The notes below the pieces were generated by a model. That model saw nothing but the letters and a program-made list of their open reading frames with translations. It was not told the DNA's origin and made no database searches. DNA of 64,000 nucleotides from Zantedeschia hybrid cultivar (lineage: Eukaryota; Streptophyta; Magnoliopsida; Alismatales; Araceae), in assembly GCA_030544215.1 (NCBI GenBank), contig JARZZO010000016.1:35176001-35240000 (forward strand). Direction: 5' to 3'. The translations under genes and the position numbers were made by a program. This document shows positions 10,738 through 20,701 of this stretch, one piece after another (the first letter of the stretch is position 1; each line of letters begins with the position of its first letter).

Positions 10738-11039
10738 AATTAGCGTCGCCCATTCACGATGCTATTTAGAGTCCTAGCTGAAATCAGTTCGAAATTAAAT
10801 TCCTAAATTCAGATAAATTTAACTGAATAGCGTCGTCTTAGGAAGACGTCATTTAGGTCCTAATTTGTCTAGATTTACAATTTCTAATTCGAATTAATTT
10901 CTAATTATTTAAAGCACGTCGTCCACGGAAGACGTGATTTCGGTTTCCTAATGTATTTCGGTTTCCTTTTCGAATTTCCTTTCTATAATGGCCGCTTTAA
11001 TTAACCAAATGGCGTCCTATCTGGGTGACGCGATTTGGG
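10738..11039. promoter_or_regulatory. Four family-1 dyads in the U3 of the G/B LTR
   Basis: Units at about 10743 (GCGTC/GATGC), 10830 (GCGTC/GACGT), 10916 (ACGTC/GACGT) and 11012 (GCGTC/GACGC), each with exactly 10 bases between arms and usually AAAT or TATTT flanks. Spacing is 86-96 bp. They lie 140-440 bp upstream of the TATA box. Confidence 0.75.
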
Positions 11040-11181
11040 AGTTTCCTGATAAACATTATTTGGCCGAGATAATCTAGTTTTCAAAGTTGGGAAGGTTGTT
11101 AACTCCTCCTTGCTCGTCTAAGGTAAGTATGACTGCGGGAGAGAGTCATTTTGAAGCCCTAAACACCCTTAAATCTATTTT

Positions 11182-11189
11182 TATAAATA
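11182..11189 (+). promoter_or_regulatory. LTR TATA box of G/B
   Basis: TATAAATA downstream of the four dyads. The homologous LTR at 38410 has the same octamer at 38939-38946, so it is probably the LTR promoter. Confidence 0.55.
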
Positions 11190-11912
11190 CAACACCCCTT
11201 TGGACCTTTGAAAAAGGTTGGCTATTGGTGATTTTGAAATTCAAGGCAAGTTGTTTAAAGGCTCTAAAGAAGAAAAATGTGGACAGCAAGAGAGGCTTCA
11301 TCTAAGGCTTCTTCTTCCTCATCCTTTGAAGCTCTTAAAGACAAAGACTATGGGGGAGACAACCAACCATCCTCTTTATCTAATTTCTTTCTAGCTTTTT
11401 ATTAATTTCATACAGTTTATTCATTGTTTTCCATAGTTCATCATCATCACTTCATGTTCACACACACACACATCATTATTTTCCATACCCACATGCATAT
11501 TAGGGGTTTAAAGAACACCAATCAAGTGAGTAGATTAGTTTAGTTGCATGTTTAAATTTCTTGTTAGAATAAATACTATTATACTCTAGTTTTAATTAGA
11601 ATTTTTATCTGGTTTAATCTTTCTTACAAGGAACAAAGAATAAGAAAGAAGCATATTCAAAGGAATAACCATCAAGAAATCAAAAAGCAAGAACACCAAT
11701 AAAATGGCTCTCTTTTTTTGGACGGCTGAAGAGAGGGAATCAAGGACTCAATCTCCCGAATTTGAAAAAGTAAGCGATCAATCATTCTTTTGAAACTTTA
11801 CAGTTTCTGGCGTTCACGATTTCTTTAGTTTGAATAATTTTACTATTCATATGAACAACATGAAACTCATGAACCTCACACACTACGATTTGAGCACCTA
11901 CAATACCAATCC

Positions 11913-12503
11913 TTGGAGGCTCTGCAGCCTATGAAAAGGATAAAGTTTCAAGACCCAGAGTGCGAGTGGTACAGGTGGTTTGATTCTTGGGACTTGTATA
12001 TAGCTTTGAACAGGCTATTGTTACATCTTGTTGAACCACACTGGCCATCGCTAATTGATGAACTGATTGAGAAGCCTGGGACCATCTTTGACAAGAGGAT
12101 CCTACTGGGCGATGAAACAGATAAAGGAGAACCAGATGACTCCTATGAAGCTGGGCTGACCACTGATCACCTTTGCAGAGCCACTTATCCATCACATGTT
12201 TTTACTCTACATACCCTGTTCCGCACTCTACTACTGACCCCGACATGGTTGAGGGTCGTTACTGAAGACCCACCCCAGGCACCGCCCATCATCATTACTC
12301 TGTCCCCTCGGGACTTCCTTCTTCGGACTCCTCTCGACCTCAAGAGGGTCCATGACTTAATCTGGGAGATCCTGTTGTATGATCCCCCTAATCCTTTGAC
12401 CATGGTGCCATTTTCCCCATCTTTTACTCCTCCTCTTTTCCAAATTCATTCTTGCTTTATGTTGAATAATGAAAATCCAAAAAAAAAAAATGTCAATTTC
12501 TAA
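11913..12503 (+). CDS. Unrecognised ORF, 196 aa, in the leader of element B
   Basis: An uninterrupted ORF starts MEALQPMKRIKFQDPECEWY and has a tryptophan- and leucine-rich N-terminal half (WFDSWDLYIALNRLLLHLVE), then a proline-rich C-terminus ending in a lysine run. I see no gag, zinc-knuckle, protease or PMD motif and no signal peptide. It stands where gag would be expected, between the LTR and the RT frame. It could be a decayed gag, an extra ORF (Tat elements often carry one before gag), or chance. No gag domain is seen elsewhere in B, so gag and protease have been deleted or have decayed beyond recognition. Confidence 0.3.
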   Translation: MEALQPMKRIKFQDPECEWYRWFDSWDLYIALNRLLLHLVEPHWPSLIDELIEKPGTIFDKRILLGDETDKGEPDDSYEAGLTTDHLCRATYPSHVFTLHTLFRTLLLTPTWLRVVTEDPPQAPPIIITLSPRDFLLRTPLDLKRVHDLIWEILLYDPPNPLTMVPFSPSFTPPLFQIHSCFMLNNENPKKKNVNF

Positions 12504-12550
12504 ACCTCCTCTCAAATCCTCATTGAGGAAATATCTTATTACTTGTCCGA

Positions 12551-13799
12551 ATGTACCCCATTGCACAGGTCATTCGGGCAAGATTCCTTTTAGATATACT
12601 CTGCTCCTCCTCTCATGAGGATTCTCCTATATCTCATCATGTACCTTCCAATTTTTATCCTTCTTTGTCCTCTTTAAGTCAGGATAGGGAGTCTAGTTAT
12701 AGGAAGTCTAGTGAAGTTAGACAATTTATAATGTCTATAAAGTTTAAGGGTAGACGGATTCCCAATAGATACCTCAAGGAGTTAGCTTCTATGTGCTTTA
12801 TGTTTTATCAAATCCCTCAATTGTTAGAGGATCCCATCCAGTTATTAGAAGGATGTGAGGCAAGAGAGCTGGTTGACGATGGATATGGGGTGTATGAACT
12901 ATTACACGAAAAAGACAACGTTATGGAAGAAGAAGAAGATGTGGATGCAACTGAGGTGTATACAAGTGGAGTGAAGAGATTTGATGAACCCTCAGCTGCC
13001 GTAGAAGAACCAACCAAGGAAATTAATCTAGGAACTGAAGAGGATCCTAAGGTAGTCCTCATTAGTCAGAATCTTTCTAAATTAGACGAAGAGGCTTTGG
13101 TTCGAGTTCTTAGAGATTATAAGGACACTTTTGCCTGGAGCTATGAAGATATCCCGAGATTATATTCTTCTTTAGTGGAGCGCTGATTAACTTTAAAATC
13201 TGGAGCTAATCCGGTTAAACAGAAATTAAGGCGATTCCACCCATAGATGGTTTTGAAAATGAAGGAAGAGGTCGATAAGTTGCATAAAGCCAAATTTATT
13301 AGAGTTGTCCTCTATCCGCAATGGGTGGCCAATATAGTCCCAGTTATGAAGAAAGATGGAAAAGTCAGGATCTGTATTGATTTCCGAGATCTGAATTGGG
13401 CATATCCTAAAGATGATTTTCCACTGCCTCACATAGATGTGTTGATCGATAATACGGCTGGATTTGAGACTCTATCATTTGAGGATGACTTTTGAAGGTA
13501 CAATCTGATTAGATTGGCAGAAGATAATCAGGAGAAGACTTCATTCACTATACCATGGGGAACATATTGTTATGTAATCATGCCGCTTGGAATGAAGAAT
13601 GCTGGAGCCACCTATCAAAGGGCAATGATGGCTATATTTCATGATATGATGTATATACATTTGGAGGTGTATGTGGATAACCTTCTAGTTAAGTCTAAGA
13701 CAAAGGTTGACCATGCTAAAGTCTTGGCTAGAGTATTGGAAAGATCAAGGGAGTACCAATTGAAGATGAATCCAAAGAAATGTGTGTTTAGTGTCCCAT
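12551..13799 (+). pseudogene. Tat-like reverse transcriptase of element B, N-terminal part
   Basis: The pre-RT region reads KEINLGTEEDPKVVLIS, then DTFAWSYEDIP, a Tat-type signature. The RT follows, with KDGKVRICIDFRDLNWAYPK and MPLGMKNAGATYQRAM. The catalytic box is YVDN (about 13672-13683) rather than YVDD, so the second aspartate is lost. Stops occur at 13186, 13244 and 13493, but the frame is constant. The ORF is cut after CVFSVP at 13799 by element A and resumes at 31111 with SGKLLRFIVSKRGIEIDP in register. Confidence 0.88.
13795..13799. repeat. Left target-site copy of element A (CCCAT)
   Basis: CCCAT precedes A's TGTTGTCACC; CTCAT (31106-31110) follows its end. The 5-bp pair with one substitution is the expected Gypsy target-site duplication. 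Confidence 0.75.
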
Positions 13800-13885
13800 T
13801 GTTGTCACCAAAAAATTGAACAAGAAGAAGAACTTAAGGATCAACAAAGAAGGCCCAAATCAAAGATAATTGAAAGGAAGAACCG

Positions 13886-14400
13886 AGCCTATTAATTCAA
13901 GCAAAAGAGGCCCAAACAATTGTGCAAAGATTGTCCAAGAAGGCCCAAATGAAGAAGATTTAAGGGGCAACAGTTAAGCCCAATTTTGCAAGCCAAATGA
14001 ATCAAAAAAGGGCCACTCTAGGGCCCAAATGGTGAAGAAATCCAATGGTACAATCGGGCCCATTATCTCAAGCAAAGGAAGTCCAAATAATTGTGCAAAG
14101 ATTGTCCAAGAAAGCCCAAATGAAGAAGAATTAAGGGGCAGCAGCTAAGTCCAATTTTGCAAGCCAAATGAATCAAAAGGGGCCACTCTAGGGCCCAAAT
14201 GATGAAGAAATCCAATGGTGAAACCGGGCCCATTATCTCAAGTAAAGGAGGTCCAAACAATTTTTTAAAGAAAGCTCAAATGAAGAAAAGTTAAGAGACA
14301 GCTGTCATGCCCATTCTTGCAAGCCCAAAGAAGTCAAAAAGGGGTTATTTTCAGCTCAAATGATGAAGAAATTCAAGGGGGCAGGCCTAGGCCCATTATC
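13886..14400 (+). repeat. U3 tandem repeats, about 170 bp period
   Basis: The phrase GCCCATTATCTCAAGCAAA recurs with changes at about 13886, 14056, 14226 and 14390, each time followed by a similar GGCCCAAAT-rich unit. Three to four degenerate copies lie upstream of the LTR TATA box. The C LTR has a corresponding region at about 43.7-44.1 kb. Confidence 0.75.
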
Positions 14401-14742
14401 TTAAGCAAAAGAAGCCCAATAGGGCCAATTTGGGCCTAAAAAGTGAAGGCCAAAGCCTAATTTCGTGGCAGCCTTCAAAAGGACCCAAATGGTCCCCCCC
14501 ATGGCCTATTCTTATCCCTTTGGCCCATGGTCAAATATGCCCAAAGGAGGATAAGAAGAAAAACAAGTGGTCCCCCCCTCAAGATTTTTCTAGAAGAGGG
14601 TAGGTGAAAAGCAAAAGGAGAAGCCAATCATGATTATCCAAGTGTTGTGGCCTCATTGGAGGGCTCTCAAGAGGGGTTTCTTATCCCTAATCCAAGGCTA
14701 ATGGATGCCTAATCTACCCCCCAAAAGTAACCCAACTTTATC

Positions 14743-14750
14743 TATAAAAG
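14743..14750 (+). promoter_or_regulatory. LTR TATA box of element A
   Basis: TATAAAAG, conserved in the inverted C LTR at 43443-43450. Confidence 0.6.
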
Positions 14751-15864
14751 AACCCCCATCTTCTACAAGAAAAAGTAGGAGACAAAAATCCCAAAAAATA
14801 GAAAAGAGAAGAAGAAAAGTGAGAGAGCTGGGAGGAGCACGTCTCCCTCCTCCTTCCCCTCCATTTCCTGCATCCCAAGAGAGAAAAAAGAGTTTTAAAA
14901 GAAGAGAGAAAGAAAGGAAGAGTGCTAGAGAAGAAGAGAGCAAGATTGTAGACTTCAAGAGCTATTCTCCTTTCTCATCCCCTCTCAAAGGTAGAGTGGG
15001 AGTGAAGTAGGGGTTTATTTATGTCTCATTGCTTTCTTATAATGTTTTTCTTTCTTTTGATGTTCATAGAAACTTCTATCTCTCCCTTGATGTTCATCCA
15101 TGGTAATTGAAAGCAATGAAATGCAAAGTTTAGATTTTCTGAGTCTGTTTTGTGAATCGGCTGGTAATCTTGCTTTTATGGCATTTTTCCTTTCATAAGG
15201 CATGTGTTTTTCATATGAGGATGGTAGATGGGCCTTTCTAGTTTATAAAAATGGTCTCCTCAAGCCTTGGAACCCCCTAAATATGGAGATATGACTGAAG
15301 ATGTGCTTTGTTGTCCAGATTTCCTGAAAACTTAATTTTCATTTATTTGTCATTGGTTTTGGGGTTTTTCAAGGTGGCTTGGCCTTCCATGACCCTTAGG
15401 AGCACATCCCCTCCATGGATGATGTTCCCCCAAAGCCAAACATCAAGATAAATCCCCTAAGTTTCATATTTATTAAGATCTAAGTTTCTGTTTTCATGTT
15501 GGAACCGAATGGGTTTTGTTTGGATTTTTTCCTTTAATGGCCAAGGGTTTAAGCCCTAGAGGTTCTCAAGGAGGTTCCCTCACTAGTTTAGGATGAGCTT
15601 CTTTGGGTATAAACCCTCTAACATGGAGCCAAGAAGGAGAGATCCATGGAAAAGATAAAAAGCATACTTAAGTTTCTCATATGTTCATATTCAAGTTTCA
15701 TGATATTTTCCTAAAGAAATACATCTAAAATATATTTTAAATAAATATTTTGGGATTTGTACCTTTTGTACGTTATTTTCTATCATTTGGGTCAGATTTA
15801 AACCCATTTTTCACCGAAAATCCGAGTTTCAGCCTGATTCTGTGTTTGCAGGTGCTACAATGTT

Positions 15865-18800
15865 GAGTCTGCGCCTCCCTACGCAGACTCAGCGCCTGTG
15901 TGCAGTTTTGAGTCTGCACCTCTTTCAAGTGGGTTTTTGGGCTTGAGGTGATTATTTGATCCTCCCCAAAACTGTCCAAATGTTCCTTGGACCTAGGGCT
16001 GTCCCTTTGAGGCTCAATACAGGTCCTAAATGGATTGGACTTTGGGTTATGTAGCCCTTAATGTTTCAAACCGAAGTTTTACCATATGTTTTAAGATTTT
16101 AAGTGTTTTCCGATGTTTTTCAGCGATGTCCCGATCCAAGGGTGCCAGCAATCTCATGTTGGGTAACCCATCAAGGGCCCTCACACAAAAAACATCATTC
16201 TTGTGTTCCCATTTCTATGGGTTCATTTAGATGATGTGTCCCGAAGTCCCAATGAGTTGGTGGAGTTCCTTGCTCCCCAAATATAGAAATGGAATGGGTG
16301 ATTCCCTGTGGATAACCCTTTCATTTTGAAGGCATTAAGGGCACCCTTTGGGTGAGTGGTTGGATGCTCGGCATGCCCCCCTCTATAGCCACCTCCATGG
16401 TTCATGGCTACATGTGATCCTCTAGGGAAATTGGTGGAGTTCCTTGCTCCCTAAATGTAGAGATGCTTTGGATTACCCCTTGTGGGTTTTTCTTACATCT
16501 TGAAGGCATTAAGGGCACCCTTTGGGTGAGTAGTTGGATGCTCGGCACGTCCCCCTTTATAGCCATCCCTATGGTCCATTAGCCATTACATATCCCTTTA
16601 AGGGAGTTGGTCCGTTGGGTCACTTCATGCCATGATCCCTCATGAAGATCTTAAACCTTTTCATTGGATTTTTCTAATGAAAAGTTGAAATTCAACTTGG
16701 AATCATTATATTAAGCATTTTCAATACTTTATAAAGTGATCCAAGAAGAATGAGATAAACATGAAGAAATCATGTCATTTGAAGAGATCCACACAAGAAC
16801 CACTCTTTGAAAAGGCCTCATGTAGCCATACTCAACTTCTGAGATTTCTCAGTATTATCCTCTCCAAATTTGTGGTGATTCTTAGATCACTTCAAGTTGA
16901 AAGAGGTATAAACCTTAAATTATGCTCAGATTTTGAGTCTGCGCACCTATAACCTTGGAAATTCAATTGGGAATGGGGTACAATCTGTTTTTCTCCACTC
17001 CGGATTTCATATTCTAACTTTAATGGTTGAAACTAACCCCTTGGTGGATTTAATTCCATCTTGAACTGTGTAGGAAATTCAAAAATCAAATTTCAGACTT
17101 GAGTCTGCACCACTGTTCTGAGTCTGCGCACCCTTGCGCAGACTCAACTCAAAATTGTCAAAGAGAACTTGCATGGATTGATATCGTCGTTTATGGTTCA
17201 AATAACTCAAATAATAAAAGTTAATCTTCTATTTTAAATAAACACAAAATCCCAAACTTAAGTTGAGTCTGCACACCTTTCATAAGCTCATTTCAAATGA
17301 AAAAATCAACCAAACAATAAATCAAATTGCTCAAACCACTCATAATCATATATCAAACACTCCATATCATTTAAATAAACATCTATTTACAAAAATAAAT
17401 CTAAATCCCTTCAAAATAAACAAAAATCACAAGTTCAACTGAGTCTGGGCACCCCTTGCGCAGACTCAAACTTATTTTTCTTGTCTCCTCGATCCTTGAA
17501 GCTCCCTAGCTCTTTGAAACACTTGGAATTCCCCTCAACCTTAGGAGGTTCCATCATTTCAAGAATCTTGCTAAAATCCTCTTTAAACTTGAGTTTGCGC
17601 ATCAATCCCAAAGCCAAAATCTCATCTCTTGGCCCCAAAATCATGCCCGCAGCTCCAAATCTGTAAATAATCATCAAACGAAACATAAAGTCAAGTTATC
17701 CCACGAAAAATCCAATAAAATAACTCATAAACAAAAAATCCAAAGTTCAGACTTGAGTCTGCGCATCCTGGCGCAAACTCAACCCTGAAATTCACAAAAA
17801 ATAAAAAATCAACTTCCCGACCACTAAAAGATGATCTAAAACTCTCTAAAAATCAAGTTTATTCTTATCTATCAGAATATCAAATAAAAACACCAAGTTA
17901 TTCTTGATAAAATGCAAAAAAACAACTAAAAACACATTGGTGACAAATGAGTCTGTGCTACCTAGTGCAGACTCAACCTTGAAATCCCAAATTTAGTCCT
18001 TTGACCTTAATTTCCCTCCAAATTAAACCCAAAAAATTTACATAAAAAATTTATACTTTATATAAGTCAAAAACTTAAATAAAAGATTAAAACTCCTTTT
18101 GCAAAAAATATAAAAAATGTTTAAACACTCTAATAATAAATGAGTCTGCGCCCTACAGCGCAGATTCAAGCCTAAATTCCTAAAAACTGATATATATATA
18201 CTGGCTATTAAATTCCCATAAAATCAAATCAAAATCTTAAGAATAAACCCTATATTTTCCACTAATCAAAACCCAAACAAAAATGTTAACTTTTCCCTAA
18301 AAATTACCTAAAAAACTGAAAAAATAGGCTTGTGACAGGTGAGTCTGCGCTACCCTGCGCAGACTCAACCCCTAATTGGTAAAATCCAATCTTTTCAACT
18401 CCAATTCCTTTAAAATTGAATAAAAAACCCCAAGATAAAAATAAAATACTTTCTATAAATAAAAAATCAAATAAAACTCATTTTTCCCCTTTTGCAAAAC
18501 ATAAAAAAATACCTAAAAGAAGCCTCACTTCAATTAACTTCATAACCTTGCTCACTCTCTAAAAACCTACAAATTCAAAACATAAAAAATATAAATCCTT
18601 GAAGTATTCATTACTCAAATCAAATAAGAAAACATAAAAAACACTTTACAAATCAAATCTAAAATCTCTTCACTCAAAGAAATGTTTGTTAAAAATGTCA
18701 TCTATTTCAATCAAAACACCATAAAAAAGGTTTTCACTCCTCTTACAAATCAAAAATCAAGATAAATACAAGCATTCTCATTGGTAATATATGAGTCTGC

Positions 18801-18956
18801 ACATCCTTGCGCAGACTTAACTTCATATTCACTCCCAAATATAGAAAATTCAATAAATCTTCAATGCATCTCCATAAATCAATCCAAAAATACTAAAAAA
18901 TGTCTCTCATCATCATCCATCAATAAAAATCAATAAATCAAGTCTTGCGCAGACTC
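15865..18956. promoter_or_regulatory. Family-2 dyads in the A LTR
   Basis: GAGTCTGCGC-N6-GCGCAGACTC or close variants occur at 15865, 17120, 17441 (7-nt centre), 17755, 17949, 18142, 18341 and 18793. Half-sites lie at 15910, 16935, 17101, 17265, 17591 and 18947. From 17755 to 18341 the spacing is 194, 193 and 199 bp. Arms are 10 nt and often perfect; centres vary (ACCCTT, ATCCTG, TACCTA, CCTACA, TACCCT). The DNA between them is A-rich with no gene. Because they lie downstream of the TATA box, they would also form 10-bp hairpins in the leader RNA. Confidence 0.8.
16257..16610 (+). repeat. Two-copy tandem repeat of about 178 bp
   Basis: TTGGTGGAGTTCCTTGCTCC starts a unit at about 16257 and again at about 16434. 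Both units contain AAGGCATTAAGGGCACCCTT and GTTGGATGCTCGGCA. The same pair appears inverted in the C LTR at about 41.7-42.05 kb, so the duplication predates the split of A and C. Confidence 0.75.
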
Positions 18957-19274
18957 AACTTTAAACTAAAAAATGAGTTTTCTTCCCAAATAAAAACTAA
19001 AATTCATTCGTATTTTCAAATGCAATCTTGTATATCTTTCTTATATCATTTTAAAGGGTGTTATTCTATTCTTCCGACGATTAATCAAGGGTTTTCCTCT
19101 TAGGAGGATGTAATTAACGCTATTCCATTTATGGGTAGCGGGATCGGGTCGAAGAACTATGCAATCATCTGATTAAGTCAGATAGAGCGCACAAATAATA
19201 AATCTAAATCTAAATCAAAAAATCAAAAATCAAGATCAAGTGCATTTTTTTTCCCTAAAAAAAAATGTACGACA

Positions 19275-19303
19275 ATCTCTTTTGGCACACCCGGTGGGAC
19301 TTG
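19275..19303 (+). promoter_or_regulatory. Primer-binding region of element A
   Basis: Directly after the LTR comes CTCTTTTGGCACACCCGG and then TGGGAC, a form seen after the 5' LTR of many Tat elements. I cannot assign the tRNA with certainty. Confidence 0.5.
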
Positions 19304-19393
19304 TCCTCCCTTGATCTTCTCGTCTGAAGAACAAGGATAACACCCATTCTTTGAAGTTATTGATTATCTCTTTGTTGTATTACAGTAGACTCA

Positions 19394-20668
19394 ATGAAAT
19401 CGAAAGTTTTCTTCGGCCCTCTGGTGGTCGAGAACCATGCTTGCTATGGCTACCTGGCGGTACCTGTGGCATTCGGGAGCTTCCCTCCCGTTATTGGTTT
19501 TTCGAATTTTCTCGGGGTGGTCTTCATGCAACTTGAGATTATATCTGATAAACCTCAAGCGCAAGTAATCAGCTGCTGCACTATTCATAGTGATGCTGCA
19601 TCATCTTCAAAACAATATCGGGGAAATACCCGAAAGGGTCAAAATCCCCAGTTCAATTCAAAGGCAGCCTCTGCACAATGGTCTAGAACCAAAAAATCAA
19701 CTCTTATTGGGAGCCTGCGGATCTTTATAGACGGCAGCAAAGTTGATACTTCCAAAGACCGACTGGTTCTAAATATTCCAGTTCAAAACTCATTTTAGGT
19801 CTTTGAAGATATGGACGAGGAAAGAATGAAAAAGAAAAGAAAAGAAAAAGGAAAAGCTAAGATTTAGATGTCTGAAACGCAAGAAAGAAATCCCAAACCA
19901 GCAAAACAAATTTGGGTGCCCAAACATCAAAAAGATCAACATGCACAAGAAAAATCAAAGCCAATCTTCCAGTCACAAAGGCGACAAATATGGAAACCAA
20001 TTCAAAGGCAGCTGCCTCATGCTGAGTTGCCAAAAAGAAAGAAGTCAAGAGAAAGATATGAAAATGAAAAGTCAAAAAAGCCTTCGAAAATATCTGTATT
20101 CCAAAGGCTGCAGCAGAAACCTCCTTCCATAAGGAGATCAGCAGAATTCACCCAAGGAAGCCTGATAATTTATTCATGTCATACTATCAACAAGTATGCG
20201 GTACTCGCTGAAGATCCAGAAGAAGTCAGAGATTTAGCCTCAAGGCTGGGTCTAGTTACCTGAAGAATGCAAGCGGCAGCCATAGTTGCCCAAAATTTTC
20301 CTACCATATTGGAAAACATTGATGAGGAAGCAGAGCTATCTGCAAATGTCATTGAAGCATCAGGAGAAGCTCTTTCTGCACCAGCAGAGCAGCAGCTTCC
20401 ACAGCAAATCAATCAGCAAAAAGAAGCAGAACCAAGCATAACTCAGTTAGTATTGCAAGAAATTGAGTTGTTGAAAAAGCAATTGAAAGAAAAAGATGCC
20501 CAAATGCAAGGGGCAGGATGGGCTGGAAAAGAAGGAGGTGCTTCAACTTCCTCTTATCCCCGGGTGGCTAACCCTCCAGTTCCACCTCCTCCGTCTCAAA
20601 ATCTTCTAAATATATCCATGCAGTCATCTAGGCCTGTGCCTATGAGTGAAACACCTGCATATATTTAA
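19394..20668 (+). pseudogene. N-terminal extension of gag, element A
   Basis: Three ORF pieces (19394-19798, 19868-20263, 20267-20668) share one frame with the gag domain that follows, separated only by stops. The first piece (MKSKVFFGPLVVENHACYGY) has no recognised domain. The second is highly basic (Lys/Arg/Gln). The third is a Glu/Gln-rich, probably helical stretch followed by a proline-rich linker. Tat elements often have an extra ORF or long extension before gag, and this fits. The function is unknown. 19304-19393 is leader. Confidence 0.55.
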
Positions 20669-20701
20669 GTATCCAATAGTCAAGCTGCTCCTGCAATAGT
20701 A

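Larger units (their letters stand above)
10620..11700 (+). repeat. Tat-like LTR shared by elements G and B (right edge uncertain)
   Basis: The start TGTAGTACGCTAATTTTAAC matches the partial LTR at 38410, with the same downstream order (about 80% alike by eye). The left edge is fixed by the polypurine tract. The right edge is not resolved; I place it before about 11.7 kb, where a possible leader begins (CTCTCTTTTTTTGGACGG). The 11306-11912 stretch has no gene, only pyrimidine-rich DNA and a short CA repeat at 11461-11473. Confidence 0.65.
13800..19274 (+). repeat. 5' LTR of element A (about 5.5 kb)
   Basis: Starts TGTTGTCACC and ends ATGTACGACA. It is homologous over its length to the inverted LTR at 39025-44216, and its last 210 bp recur at 30894-31105. 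From the TATA box at 14743, most of the LTR would be transcribed leader (R/U5). The LTR contains U3 tandem repeats, a 178-bp duplication and a long series of family-2 dyads. No gene is present. Confidence 0.88.

Noticed and set aside
14698..15010. ORFs of 86 and 101 aa around the A LTR promoter
   Set aside because: Low-complexity Lys/Arg/Ser or Leu/Ser translations of a purine-rich tract in the LTR; the relative in C is not conserved as protein.
15865..15890. Hairpin as an intrinsic transcription terminator
   Set aside because: Bacterial-type terminators do not apply to plant nuclear DNA, and no U-run follows.
17101..18960. Evenly spaced palindromic repeats resembling a CRISPR array
   Set aside because: The sequence is an LTR of a plant retrotransposon; the repeats are short dyads in A-rich DNA about 194 bp apart, with no spacers of fixed size and no cas genes.
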